A DNA stretch of 64,000 nt, from the NCBI RefSeq assembly GCF_036884655.1, contig NC_088340.1, positions 682,001-746,000 on the forward strand. The letters are read 5' to 3'. This DNA is from Musa acuminata AAA Group (lineage: Eukaryota > Streptophyta > Magnoliopsida > Zingiberales > Musaceae). The translations under genes and the position numbers were made by a program. Each line of letters begins with the position of its first letter. Position 1 is the stretch's first letter. Shown here one piece after another: positions 22,795-35,702 of this stretch. The notes beneath the pieces were generated by a model. It saw nothing but the letters and a program-made list of their open reading frames with translations, made no database searches and was not told the DNA's origin.

Positions 22795-23866
22795 TATTTC
22801 TTTGACGCCCTCGTTGAAGCCTTTGTAGACGCTGTATCTTTTTGCCTTTGTTGAATATTTAATCTTTTGCTCCAATTGCAATATGTCTCTTGACTCCCAA
22901 CTGTACTCTACCATTCTTGTTGAATAATTAAATTTTGATCCATTATAATACTTTAACTCATTAATGGCTCTGACTTTAGTGTGGGTTCGGTCGAGTTGTG
23001 TTGATCCTTGTTAGTTCCTACGAATCCTTCAAACGAAAGAAAAAATCTTTCTTGTTATGCACCAATCTTTTAAAAGTTTCATGCCACTTGAACTGGGTGG
23101 ATGCTTGTTAGAGTTTTAACGAGCATCATCTCATAGACTTTGAAGTTTTTGGGGTTTTTCCATAGTAAAATTTGCTCATTGATTCCTTTTTTACTTATTT
23201 GTCGTCTCCAAGTATATTCATATTACTTTCACTTTTGATTAATATTTTATTAGAAAATGAAGCAGACAATCTATTCTCAATAGCACCGATCAACATTGTT
23301 GAGGATTTGATAACTATTGTCTTTCACTAAGTTTTTTCGAAGGGTCTTTGAACTTATGTAAAGCTCCTTTAGTAGATAAACAAGAGAATCGAAGTACTTG
23401 ATTTCACCTATTCTCTTAAGAGTTAGAGAACAAATGTTACTTGACTTCACTTGTCTCCTTGGGGTTATACTCTATGTATTGAGTTAGTTACTAGCCTTCG
23501 CCTACTCTTTCCTCATACTTTTAAACCACCCAAAGTATTTGCACTCCTTGTATTGAGTTAACTATTGAGATTCATCTTCTTATTACCATTAAACTTTTGG
23601 AATGCAAAAGGTTTTACCCGAAGAGGGTTAAATTTTGCTCCAACTTGAAGTAAATCTCCAATAATTTTGATCATATTTGAGATTATACCGTCTTCTCAAT
23701 CATCTTTGTCGCCTACTCCTCTAAGTAAAAAAGGTACAATAATAGGTATTACCTACTTCATTCCTTGATCGATCATTTTTGCATCAACTTAAAGTTTTTC
23801 GCTTTTAGCTATTTTAATAATAAGCCCGTTAATACCAGTCTTACGAAGTTCCTTGACCTCTATCTT

Positions 23867-23976
23867 TCAATCTTATCTTGGTACTTGGAGTTTGCCTCTA
23901 TATTTTGTACATCCTCTACCCTTCAATCTTATCTTGGTACTTGAAGTTTGCCTCTACATTTTCTACCTTATCTACC
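23867..23976. repeat. Two-copy tandem duplication, period about 55 bp, inside the LTR element
   Basis: Two adjacent copies share TTCAATCTTATCTTGGTACTTG (one continuing AGTTTGCCTCTATATTTT, the other AGTTTGCCTCTACATTTT). It lies in the non-coding interior of the retrotransposon. Confidence 0.85.
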
Positions 23977-26516
23977 CCTTTCATGACTAAGTGCTCTCCC
24001 TCCATGAGAGCAAAAGATCGATGATTTTATGGAAGTCTCGCCTTTATAATACCATAGTATTGTCATGCCCATGGCCCTACTATCCGTCACCTCGCATCTA
24101 TATTCATTTTTTTTTTTTTGCAATTGGTAGATTTGCCTCTACGACACTATGACACTCCTCTGAGTCTATCTCTATTCTAATCGATGCTTGCTTTTGGGTA
24201 GTTGAGTCTTTACCCTTTCTCGCTCCTTTTGTCCACCTACTTTAGTACCTTTGTGTTCTATGAGCAATTCCCCATGCTTGATGAAAAAATAAACTACAAC
24301 TCCCATGCATGACCTCCGCTATCATGTTATAGGGCTCATGCCAATTTTGTTCTCCTTTGCTTCCTTGGTAGCAACGTTCATTTACTCTACTTTATCCTCT
24401 GATTTACTGGGCTCTCTTAAGTGAATATGAGCTCTTGGGCAGTTCAATTCTCCAATTGCTTTGATTATACCTCTATTTGATCAAGCCCTCCCATAGGATT
24501 CACTGGTACTTACACTTAGAATTCTCTCTCAATGGTACACTACCCCTATATGCTCATGACCAAGGCTTTCATCTAATATAAAATTTGATGCACGTATGGA
24601 AGACCCACCTCTACGATACTATGTCATGCACTCCTTGATCTTATAGCATTTTTTGTCATCATATTGTTCATCAAAATGGAGTTCTTAATAACTCATAATC
24701 ATACCTCCGTATGATCAAGTCCCTTGTGGGACTTCTCCCATGTGTGTCATATTATATCTAATTATTTCACCATTATTCGTTACATCATATCACCTCTTAG
24801 TAATATCTCTATTGTATTGACTTTTGTGGGATAAACTCTCTCTCTATATGTGACCTCTATCAGCACATCGTAGGGCCTCTATCACCTCTTATTGTGTTCA
24901 CTCCTTTGGTAATTAACTTTCGTCCACCCGCTCTCGGGTCACACCCAGATGAAGCACAATTTTAGGACAATCCATTACTCGATAGCTTCGAAAGTCCACT
25001 GACTTTACTAAAATTGGTGCACCATTATCTATAGATCTTAGGCCTTTACTATCTAGTATAATCTTTGTTATGCACCCTTTGCTTCACCACAACTTGAATG
25101 ATAATACTATGACATATTTCTTAAGAGTATCCATCTTTGTGTCCTCTTGCCCTATGTTAAGGTCTTTTGGCCTCAACTTTACCTTTGTAAGTTGAGTCAC
25201 TTTAGTTTTCTATCAAATGCTTCGTTGAAATAAAGTGCATGAGCCTCGAAACTCCCTTTAACTTTAGCACAATATAGGTTGAGTTTTCTCTATCAGAATG
25301 AGGGACTCATGGAATGATATGATCTCGCTTTTACCTCTATAAGAGTTCATGTCATTTACCTCTATCTAAGGAAAACTTTATGCTTTCGCTCCATGTTCCA
25401 TCTTTTATGTCAACTTCTTTTATGTGACGTGACACTTCACAAAGTTCCACCCATGTTACTCTACTCATCGGTTTGCATTGAGTAGATAGTAGCCCTCACG
25501 CTCACCATTCCATAGGTTGGCTCTCTATTGAGTTTGATCTCTGCATTGACTCTAAGTTTACCTTGGTTTAGTATTATCTTAGGTTGCTCCCCCACTTGAT
25601 CTTGCAATATGTCCACCAACACTACCTCATATGAGATCATGCAACGGCTCTTCGTTGCTCTTTCAGTCCATCAAGCTTTATGGAGTTGTTGTCTTGAGGT
25701 GTCCATTCTCAACATGTATAGTTCGTTGCACGTGATTCTCCATTTGGAGAACCTCGACTTATCCCTCTTAATTATCTGTCTTGTTGAAGTTACTGTTCGT
25801 TCTATATCCTTCTCTTTGAAAGTTTCGGAAACCACTATCCCCTTGACTACTCCGCTTTGTTGAACAAATTATGCACTATTTCATCCCCGCGAATGCACTT
25901 ACTAGATTGTAACTCTTAATCAATATAGCCCTCACAGCTCCTCTTAAAGCCTAATAACATACTAAACTTGCTATACACTTCAGCTTCCTATGAACGTATC
26001 CTTTCCATGCTGAAGAGAAAGTTTCAATACTTCATAACATCGAGTTTTGATTGCTTTAGGGTGACCATGGATAGAATCATCCACATATAAGCCCTTGCAT
26101 AAGTATCGAATTCTTCGATTTAGTAATTCATGTTACCTTTATGAGCTTTGTATAACTCTTTTGGTTATTCAGTAATCCATCACACCTTGCAAGGTCTCAT
26201 CCTTTGCAAGTGCCATACTTGCCTTGAGCACCGTCAAGTTTGGTTGCCAATGTCGAGCTGTAGCTTGAACTCAGTAATCCCAACCTTTGTGTATTATACA
26301 TTCTTCCTAGCTTGTTTGTTCTCATGATGCCTCTTACACGAATGGTTGGTCATTCCTCTAAATGCCAATCTCGGATGCTCGCTCTTTCGAGCGACTTCTT
26401 TCTCTACATATCAACGCTCGTTTCCCTCAAACATTCACATGTGCTGGCTATCCTCCACGCAGCCTCACTATATTTCTCACGTTTGCATACCAAGTATTTC
26501 TAAGTATGCTTGTCCC

Positions 26517-26528
26517 GCTCTGATACCA
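26517..26528 (-). other. Primer binding site, initiator-Met-tRNA type
   Basis: The plus strand GCTCTGATACCA is the complement of TGGTATCAGAGC, the common plant LTR-element primer binding site. It sits directly inside the right LTR. Confidence 0.75.
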
Positions 26529-26535
26529 TCTACCA

Positions 26536-27170
26536 TGGACTTAGCTGGTTTTGTCTAAGTTGTGCGGCATCTATGTGTGTCCATCCATAAACAATTAACC
26601 ACCCCGAAACCTTTTATGATCCCTTAAAGACCTATAAAAGCGAAGACAAGTTAGAGAAAACATTTAACTCAGGATCCACAATCAATCATTTCAACAAATA
26701 CTTGATAGACAATGTAAATTATAAATATAGATTTTGCAAGCATTGAATGGTTATGCGACAAATGGTTCAAGGTAATCCACTACAGTCAAAAGTCTCTATA
26801 AGTGCCCACATGACACTTGCGAAATAAGGCAATGAACTAGTCTAAACACTGCCCCAAAGGCTTACCCAACCATGTGCAACTTAGGTACTCTGTATTGCTT
26901 AACACTTCGCACTACTCTACAATATAGAAAATCCTCGAAATGACTACTTAGATGGTTTGTTTCGTAACAGTTTTATCTCTATGTAATGACCGCACACAAT
27001 TTGCATTTACAAATTTGAAACAATCACAAAAGCCAATGAAAATAGGACTATCAAGCCTACTTTAAACCTACTTTAAACCTTCTATATGTTGTGTAAATAT
27101 AAACAAAACCGAAAGACATGTACATGAGCATTAAATCGAATATCTTATTTTTTATTTTTAATCGATTTTA
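26536..27170 (-). repeat. 5' LTR of the retrotransposon
   Basis: The right-hand terminal repeat, with the inner end TGGACTTAG next to the primer binding site and the outer end near AATCGATTTTAG. It is longer than the left copy because it keeps about 230 bases (26536-26765) that have no counterpart on the left. Confidence 0.6.
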
Positions 27171-27860
27171 GTTCTAATTCGGAAGATCCCAATTTTGAGA
27201 CCTATGATTCTATTTCAATCGAATTTAAAATTAAATTAAAAAAATATATGAATCATTTTTAAGGATATTTAGCTTTTTAAAAATTTTCAGACCAGCTCAA
27301 AACCGAACTGAAATCACTGATTTCAATTTGCAGGAACCAGAATGATTTTGAACTGTGTGACCATTATGATTTTGAACTGTATAACTAAAATCCCGCTTTA
27401 GTTATAATTCAAACTTAACCGAACCAAACCAAACCAAACCGAAGCCAATGATACTCTAAGGGACTCAAAATTCAACAGTCGAGAGAAAGAGGCAGAGGTA
27501 GGATTGACGACAAATTGTGATAAGTTAACAAATTCATTCAACTTCAATAAGAAAAATTGCAGTGCAGCACAATTTTTGCCGTTAAAAAGTGTTTCCTTGC
27601 TTTTACCATGAAATCCTTGCAAAATTTATGTATGAAATATCATCCTCAAACATATGAAATTGGTTAATATCTCATCCTACGTCAGGCAATATTGCTCACA
27701 TTCATCAATTCTTGAGTTTATCATTTCTAGATTAACCAAATTCGTAAGCATTAAAAGGACCACTCCCCATCACCTGAAGACTTGCATGAATGTTCCACTT
27801 CTTTAGGACGCTGGAATATCTCAGCCACCGATGAATGGGGAAGTTAGTTTTTCTTTTTTT
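27171..27860. other. Spacer between the LTR element and the 3' end of the DnaJ gene
   Basis: It contains AACCGAACCAAACCAAACC at about 27416-27441 and a duplicated GATTTTGAACTGTGTGACC/GATTTTGAACTGTATAACT pair near 27342-27386, suggesting further transposon-derived sequence. The segment from about 27640 to 27860 should be the 3' untranslated region of the minus-strand DnaJ gene. Confidence 0.5.
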
Positions 27861-30800
27861 TTACTGTCTCCTGCTGTTTGCCGTCTTAAACTTGCTGAGG
27901 TTGGAAAGCTCCTCGATCAGCTTCTTTTCTTCACTACTTAACCTCTTTGGGATCTCTACCTGCACACGAACCAGCTGGTCTCCCCTCATGTTTGGCTTTC
28001 CAAGATATGGAACCCCCTTCTTAGCCATAACTAGGGTCGTACCTGGCTGCGTCCCACCAGGAATCTTCAGGTCCACCTTTCCATCCACCGTCGGAACCTT
28101 CATGGTAGTCCCTAAGATTGCATCGATATATGATACCTTGCATGTGTAGAGAATGTTGGTTCCATCCCTCTTCAGCACAGGGTCTGATAGAACTTCGATG
28201 AAAACATACAGGTCGCCAGGTGGGCCACCCCGCCTTCCAGCATTCCCTTCCGACCGAACCCTCAGCCGACTACCAGAGTCGACTCCGGCTGGAACTTTCA
28301 GGCTTATCCTCTTTGTCTTCCTCACACACCCATCCCCTCCACAGGTGCTGCATGGGGTAGAGGACTCACCAGTACCGCCGCAAGTTGAGCAAGTCATAAC
28401 TTGCTGGAATACACCCAGAGGGGTCCTTGCCGAAGAGACAACCTGACCTTGACCTCCACAGGTGTTGCACTTGCTTGGCATCGTGCCAGGTTTGGCGCCA
28501 GAACCATCACAAGTTCCACACCTTTCTAGCCGTGTAATCTCTATCTCCTTCTCCACACCGAAAATTGCATCTTTGAAATTTAGAACAAGATTGTAGCTCT
28601 CATCATCACCTTGCATAGGCCTGTTGCGAGCAGCTCTTGCTCCTCCCATCCCACCCATTCCTCCCATCCCTCCCATGCCTTCAAATAATGACTCAAAGAT
28701 ATCAAATGGGTTGCCATAATCCTGTGGTGAAAACATTAATAGAACATTAGAAGAAAAGCAGCAGAAAATTTATGGAAAGATGTTCTTTTACAGGAACAGG
28801 ATAAAGTCAACCCCTAGCTGATACTCACCCCTGTGCCCATGCCAGCACCTTTGAGGCCAGCTTCTCCGTACTTATCATATATTGACCTCTTTTCATCATC
28901 TGACAGGACCTGTAAGAAAGCAACTTATAAAGACATCAAAATTAATGACATCAGAATTAAGTTTACTAGGATTGCTGCTAAATCTACCGGTTTGTATAAA
29001 CATGTCCATAAGAAGAGGAATAACCTCATATACATTGCTGATCTCCTTGAATTTCTGTTCTGCTCCAGGTTCTCTAAAACAAATAACAAGCAGTAAAACT
29101 TAACCCTGCCTCAAGTTTTAGCAAGATTGCTCATAGCTGAAAAAATCAAAAGATCAATAATAAAACCTATTACAAGATGAACTACTGTTTGAATCATCTA
29201 TTGCAAAACCGATTGGTCTGGTACTGTTCGGTTGGTTTTCACCAGTCGGACCACCAACTAGTATGTGGACCAGACCACCAACTAGTATGTGGACCAGCCC
29301 AAGACAAGCAATCCAATCTGGTTCAGTATAATTATATATAATATTAATCTTTTTATATTTAACCCTATGCCAAGGCTTAGCTTGCCCGACTCAACCATCA
29401 CATCTTCACCCACCGTCACCACTCCCATGCCCGCTGCTTGTTGGCCCACCACTACTCACACCCGACGCTTGTTCTGGTATGCCTTCTCTTTCTCCTCTAA
29501 TTCCTTATTCTCTTCTTCCTAAGCAAAACTTCATCCCTTAGCACTCAAGAACTTCATCCTTTCTACCAGTTTGCTCAGTAATTATGAAACAAAGAAGAAA
29601 ATTGTAAGAAACTATGCATACTCGTCCAATTGTCCCATTCATCATAAACCTAATTCATCTGCTATTATTTCGCTGTTATTTATAACTATTTATTTTTCTT
29701 TATTTCTGGATTTTTTTTAGGTTTATTCCTTCTCCATGCTCTTCCACTTATTTCTTCCTTCCTCTCCTTGTTTTCCCACTCCTTCCTTCATTCTCATAGT
29801 AAGAACATAAACTTTAGGTTTACATTCATTAATCTTCCAAGGCACAGAGATGTTCTTACATGCTACACCTAAATCTTGAAGGCTCAACTAAACCAGATCT
29901 CTCGTCATACCAAAAGCATGCTTTGATTTCAAGCACACAATGCCACTAAAAAGAACACATTCCAAAAGTTTTGATCCATCTTTCATGAACAATATTTTAA
30001 ACAAATTAATCAATTTAAAATTTGCTGCAGAGAATTTGCCCTCCTTTCTACCCAAATGAAATGTTCAGAAATTGTTTGTGAAGGTGAAAACCCTTCTTCC
30101 TTCTTATTTCTTTACTGCCCCTTTGTTGGGGTTGTGAGGGGTTGAATTTGGAGCTTTTATTATTTAATTATATGTTTAGTGATCAAAATATTATAAACAA
30201 AAGATGGACAACATTTTTCTACTCACTTGTTCACATCAGGATGATAACTCCTTGCAAGCTTCCTGTAAGCTGCAACAAAAAGATGCCAACATACATTATC
30301 ATGTCTACCTAAAATATAGATAAGCAAGTGTTTGTTGACAGCTAGTGTATGACTACAGAATTCAGCATATATCATCGTTATTAAGATAAGCACATAGATG
30401 GCAATATGCATAAGCAGTTGCATTGCCACAAAGAAAAACATACAGAAATAACTAAATATTCAACAAAGTGAACCATACTATAACATCCAAATATTCCATC
30501 GTAACATATTACAAAGATAATGGGAGGACAGTCCACTAGCAATAGAGTTTGCTAATATACTTGTAACTTAAGACCAAACAAGATCCACATTCTCTTATTC
30601 AGCTAAAAGGTTCCATGTTTCATGAGTCACATCTCATGCAAACAGTTTGTGCTGATAATCTCAGTCTGAACGTTCAACTATTTAGCAAGAAAACTCTGAA
30701 ATTATTAACACTTCATTTTCTTTCTTTCTTTTGCTTCATTAAGCGATTAGTCAAGAACAGATTGACTACTCATTAATTCTGTACTTTTTCCACAATATTC

Positions 30801-33800
30801 GCAAATCACTAAATTGATGATGCTATTGGTTAACTGCTCCCACCCTGCTTTGTTCTTCCATTATTTGCTATATATGGAAAAAGTGATTGATCTAAATTAA
30901 ATATCTTTTATTCCCACATTAATTCATGTTAATACAAACTCATCAAGTTTTTTTTTCTGAAACATCAAATGTTGATTTGAGATCGAGATCTTTGCCTCAG
31001 ACAGAATGACTATTCCTTGTTCATGCATAGGCAGTTAACACCAAACATTTGATCGAAAGATTATAAGAAATGTTTTAATGCTATTGAATGTAAATAACTG
31101 ATGCCACTGCAAATCATACTTAGCTAGCAGTAGCGAATAGTAGTTATTTCTGACAAAGGGTCATTACATGCAACTAGACAAACTCAAAAGTGGGCACATG
31201 GTCAGTAAGATGCCACAGTAAAAAAGGGAATGTTGGCTTTATTATAGTGGCTCAACTTCTGATTCAAGCATGACAGTACTGCCTAGAGAAGATTCTAATA
31301 TCATGTGACGGTGCAAGGCAAACGCAAAACATAATGACTAGACTACAGAAGAGTAGAATGCTGGTCCAAATAGAGTAGTATCACCTACCTAATAATGACA
31401 TAAATAAATGCCCATTTCTGATGAACTTTTGTACATAACTTGTAAGTTTCATAGAGATTAAAATAGCATCCACACAAAGTGGTGTTTACATCCTATATAA
31501 CATCATTAAATGCTATAAGAATCACAATCAATACATTTTAAGGATTTTTCACCTAAATTCAAGGATCCACATCATGAGCAGTATTGTTTAGAAAGTAATA
31601 GAACACGTAAACTTATCACCATCTATTTTATGATATTTAAAATTTTAACCATGAATGATGTTTCAGGCTGCTGAGAAGTGCACTATGTTCTTACATCACC
31701 AGCCACTCTTGTTTTCCTTCTCCGTCACCAGCAGCAGAGAAGTGCACTATTTTCTTACACCATATCCAATCTCTATTATATCATACTTAAAAAAATTGTA
31801 ATTTGAGCTTGTTTATCACAAGTCAGGATATATAAGGTCTAGCTTGTTTAAATAGTCAATTGGTTTGAGAGCAGAAGAAAGGTAAATTTAGCCTCCTATT
31901 ACTACTAAAACTTACAAAAGCACCATGATAGTGAGATATTGCTGACTATTATCAACAATGGCCACAAGTCTTGAATCCTAAGCCAGACCAGGGGAAATAT
32001 TAGCCAAAGAAAATATTAAATAGAGACCATGGTATTATCAAATATTCTACATAGGCTCTTGTCGGCCATTTAACTCTGAGGTTGATCATAGGAACATGGC
32101 TTCACACACCATCCAAATATCAGGCAGTCATCTTTATAGCCAGTCAAAATTAGTTGATAGACTTCTTTGGCTTCTGATATATTTCTTTGTTTTGTTTACA
32201 CTTGCTCATGCCAGTTTGGTCCAGTTGCAGAATCTCTTAGATTGCGTGCTTTTGAAAGATGATTATAATTTGTAAATCTTTGATGCTAAACATAGAATAC
32301 AAGTTCATCAGACCAACATAAAGTCTAAAATGTCATAGTTTCTAAAGCAACCCACTGACTATTAAATCCCACTATTTTGACAGTAGAAAGGTGAAAAGGG
32401 ATGTAAATTGTGGGTATGAGGAAAAGGGCAGGATGATAAAGACTTGTTTGTAACTAGGAGGCAGTTTACTGTATCCTTACAGTAAACTAGAAACAACTTG
32501 CATCATATGCCTATAAATGCAAAAGCAACAGGACAAGAACTACAATAGCAGCAAATAGAAAAGAAAACTAAGTCCTGTAAAGTATACTTGCCACTTTTTA
32601 TTTCAGATTTACTAGCATTTCTTGATACACCAAGGACAGAATAGTAATCCTGCAAAAGATGATACCAGAAGGAAATATGATCAGATAGACATACATTTAT
32701 ATTAAAATAAAACTTGCCTAGTCCATGATCAAGTATTTCAACTTCATCATAGGTTGAAAAAAAGAATGTTAGAATAGAAACAGAATCACACTCACTAGAT
32801 CAGCTCTAACGATGAATCGTGCTCCCCTATTGCGCCTAGAATTTAAATGTGGCCCATTATAAAACAAAGCAGATGAAGACACTGGGGCAAGGAAACTTGC
32901 ATGTGATGATGCCAGATACTTACTTGTTGAAGTACTGCAGATATACAAGAAACTAGTGAGATGAAAGGCTACAGATCAAATTCAGAAACTTAAACTTAAC
33001 ATACACACGAAAATGTTTTTCATTAATTTGCTTGATATCAAATTTTTAACATAATTTCTCATATTTTCTATAAGTATTTGTCAAATACACATTTGTTTTG
33101 GATCAATTTTGACTGAATCAGTGAATCTGAATTACTTCTATCCAGTTACAGTGTTTTCTATTAGAAATCAATGGTTTCAGCTGGTTCAGTTGATAACTAA
33201 GTTGAAATATCCTAATTACTAAAGGTAAATGGCCATGTAGATAGTTCCCTCATGTATTATTGTCTCAGCCAATCATCCGGGCACTTGGGTTATCACCTAG
33301 ACTATGCTTGCTTGAACCATCATATATGCATATAAAGAATCATATATAACCACACATATGATATGGGTAATATATTTATGTACGAATAAATTAAATATAA
33401 CTACACATGTAAGTCATACATCTACTAATCCAAATAACGTAGTAATGACATGTGCCATACATTAATCATCGTTTTCTAATTTATTTTTAGTTACTTCTAC
33501 AAACTAAATCATATCAACATTTCCAAGAGGCAATATTATATTAATTGTGTTTCTATAGGAGTCAAAATATATTAAAATGATACACATAAATTATAGTTTG
33601 TAACCATAACAATTATGTAGAGGTATCGATCCTCTGGTTTCGATTGGCTTAATATAGAGTAGCAAGGACATGTGAAGTAGCATAAACTTGACCATCCACC
33701 AAATAGTTAAAGATTTCTCACTTAGAGCTTAATCCATGTAGGTAACAGGTCAAGTTGCATTTGAGAGAAGTTCTTTAAGAAAAAATCAGGATCACATTAA

Positions 33801-35435
33801 CTCCATTTCATCTCACTATCAATAAAACATGTGCTTGACCAAACCACCCAATGATTTCTTGGCCTAGACCTGATCTATGTAACTGATGGGTTGTGTCAAC
33901 TATATGGGTTGGACCAAGATTGGCACCTCAACATATATGTATAAGTTTATTTGAAAATCAATGAGATATATTTACGTTAAGGTTGTCGCCTCGATATAAA
34001 CCTTGGTGCCTAAGCTACCATGTTGTCACATCTTTAGATGGTTTTGTCTAAGGTGTACAACACCAAAGTGACACCTGCTCGTATGCTCGCAATTGCAATC
34101 TAGATCTTAACCTTGTGCAATTCGCTAAGACAATCTACTAAGGATCTGTATAGAGAAGATAAGATTACAAAGTGAATGCATGAGTAATATGCCGCAATCA
34201 CACATAAAAAGGGTAAAAGACTCGAGATCATAAGCAACAGAAAGTAACTTTTATCAGGCACAAAATATTCACGCAAATGCGTTGAGCGGTCACACACAAA
34301 GGGGATTCCCAAGGCAAGTGAAGATCCAATGTTTACCTAGCACATTCATTAAACAAAAAGTGGAGACACTAACAACATTGCACCACTCCTCAGATGTATA
34401 ACCAAAATCTCATCCACCCTGGTACCACCCAGGGATTCCAATATGCTGGGAGGGTGGATGTTTTGTGTCACAAGGCAGTCAGCCAAAAATCAGAGAATGG
34501 CACACGAGAACAAGATTATTTTGCCTAGTTTTCCCTCCACATGTCGCCACACAACTACATAGGTTTCCAAGGTTTACAAAACGAAAACAAAAAACAAAAA
34601 AGCCGCTAAAAGCAAAATTGGGTTTGGCAATGGTACTGCACACCCCATACAAGTTGCACATGAGAAAATACTCAAAACACCTGAAAAAAAGGACCGAAAA
34701 GGGTCACAAACATGCATCAAACATCTTGATTTCATTGCTTCGTGACAATATGGGCATTAGTATATGATTATCAACCCAAAGTTGCTTAGGTTATTTGAGA
34801 TTTCAATGCACTTATTCACTTAAGATCCATTTCCCTCTTAAAAGAAACACATATCTAGATGGCCTACTTTACATTAAAATGAGAACTCACCCAAAATACC
34901 AAAATACCAAACTTTTCAGGTTACACTCCAGAAGTAAAATGTTCATGCCCAAAGAAAGTGCTGCTGATTTTTTTCAAAGATTGAGGCACTACTTCATGTT
35001 CTATTAAAGATGTAATGACAAACTTTAAAATTTTAATTATTAAACATGATCGATTAGTTTTTATGAAAACCAAGGCCTCTACTCAGTGGGTTCCAGTAAA
35101 CAGGGTTCCTGGATAGATCATATGTACATAAAATATTCAAGGCCACACGACTAGTTGAACACTAGAAAAGAATCATAGCCGAATGTGATGCATCCCACCT
35201 AATTGGTAGAAGAGTCAGGGAAGAAAAAAAACAACAAATGCATTACAAATAAGCACAGTATTGCATATTCAGACATAATACAAAAAGATAAAACCAATGC
35301 TTACCTAATTTGAGGCATCAGCACCAATTTAGTAATACAACAAGGCCAAGATCCTGGAGATGCATTTCTAAGTGTTGCTTGAGGCTGTACCCCCAACTGA
35401 GGCACATAAGTACCTCTACATGGTACAATTGCCAT
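27861..35435 (-). CDS. Type I DnaJ (Hsp40) chaperone, plastid DJA5/DJA6-like
   Basis: The coding exons in reading order are 35435-35305, 32934-32796, 32649-32592, 30269-30227, 29073-29025, 28909-28829 and 28721-27861. The frame closes at 453 residues. An N-terminal extension of about 90 residues ([16 protein letters not shown]...) looks like a transit peptide. The J domain starts at DYYSVLGV (91), with HPD at 119-121. A Gly/Phe/Met-rich segment (residues 168-194, [12 protein letters not shown]) follows. Four zinc-finger repeats are CGTCDGSG 235-242, CNTCGGQG 252-259, CSTCGGTG 278-285 and CSTCGGDG 291-298, followed by the C-terminal substrate-binding domain. The protein stimulates Hsp70 ATPase. 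Arabidopsis DJA5/DJA6 serve plastid iron-sulfur cluster assembly, so a stroma role is inferred. The third coding intron has a GC donor. Introns total over 6 kb and harbour repeats. Confidence 0.95.
29250..29297. repeat. Exact two-copy tandem repeat, period 24 bp, in a DnaJ intron
   Basis: ACCACCAACTAGTATGTGG plus ACCAG occurs twice without a mismatch. It is surrounded by CGGTTGGTTTTCACC-like sequence reminiscent of transposon ends. Confidence 0.95.
34020..34460 (-). mobile_element. Possible relict LTR related to the 26.5-kb LTR
   Basis: GGTTTTGTCTAAG occurs both at 34040-34052 and at 26547-26559, at the same distance from a CTACCATG motif next to the primer binding site end. The sequence further right does not align well by eye. 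It lies within the 2.4-kb first coding intron of the DnaJ gene. This would be a solo or decayed LTR in the same orientation. Only the short end match supports it. Confidence 0.3.
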
Positions 35436-35447
35436 GGACCTGTGCAG
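35436..35447 (-). other. Leader segment of the DnaJ mRNA behind a probable 5'-UTR intron
   Basis: Twelve bases before the ATG, read on the minus strand, lies a good acceptor (TTTTCTCCTTAG followed by CTGCACAGGTCC ATG). The leader is therefore probably spliced. A plausible donor (TTCAG|GTCAGAAAC) is at 36635/36636, within a GC-rich segment at 36636-36820 that would be the non-coding first exon. Confidence 0.45.
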
Positions 35448-35566
35448 CTAAGGAGAAAATAATGGCAAATTCAACCTCCTGTGTTCCCTCTGCAGTAACA
35501 AAAAGGAAGATCAACTTTGTTGAAGCATTAAGAGTACAAAAGTCATGAAGATCACATGGTCATGAT

Positions 35567-35702
35567 CCTGTTACTGCTTATAATTGTGCTCATTTTATCT
35601 GTAATAGGGGTAAAACATGAATAATTAAATATATCCTGTTACTGCTTATAATTGTGCTCATTTTATCTGTAATAGGGGGAAAACATGAATAATTAAATAT
35701 AT
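35567..35702. repeat. Two-copy tandem duplication, period 68 bp
   Basis: Copies at 35567-35634 and 35635-35702 (CCTGTTACTGCTTATAATTG...GAATAATTAAATATAT) differ at one or two positions. It sits in the inferred leader intron of the DnaJ gene. Confidence 0.96.

Larger units (their letters stand above)
22370..27170 (-). mobile_element. Old LTR retrotransposon without visible coding capacity, minus orientation
   Basis: Two diverged direct repeats flank about 3.7 kb. Aligned anchor segments include CACATGACAC, TTGGATGGTTTGTTTCG / TAGATGGTTTGTTTCG, CAACCACAAAAGCCAA / CAATCACAAAAGCCAA and AAGACATG...GAGCATTA. Inside the right repeat lies GCTCTGATACCA (26517-26528), the complement of a Met-tRNA-type primer binding site, and inside the left repeat lies CTCCCCCGC, the complement of a polypurine tract followed by a TG start. 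The element therefore reads right to left. No gag, protease, reverse transcriptase or integrase motif could be read in the interior. It is either a LARD-like non-autonomous element or too decayed to read. I could not identify a target-site duplication. Confidence 0.75.

Noticed and set aside
25609..26558. Short plus-strand frames in the LTR element
   Set aside because: The element reads on the minus strand, and these frames show no retroelement or other domain.
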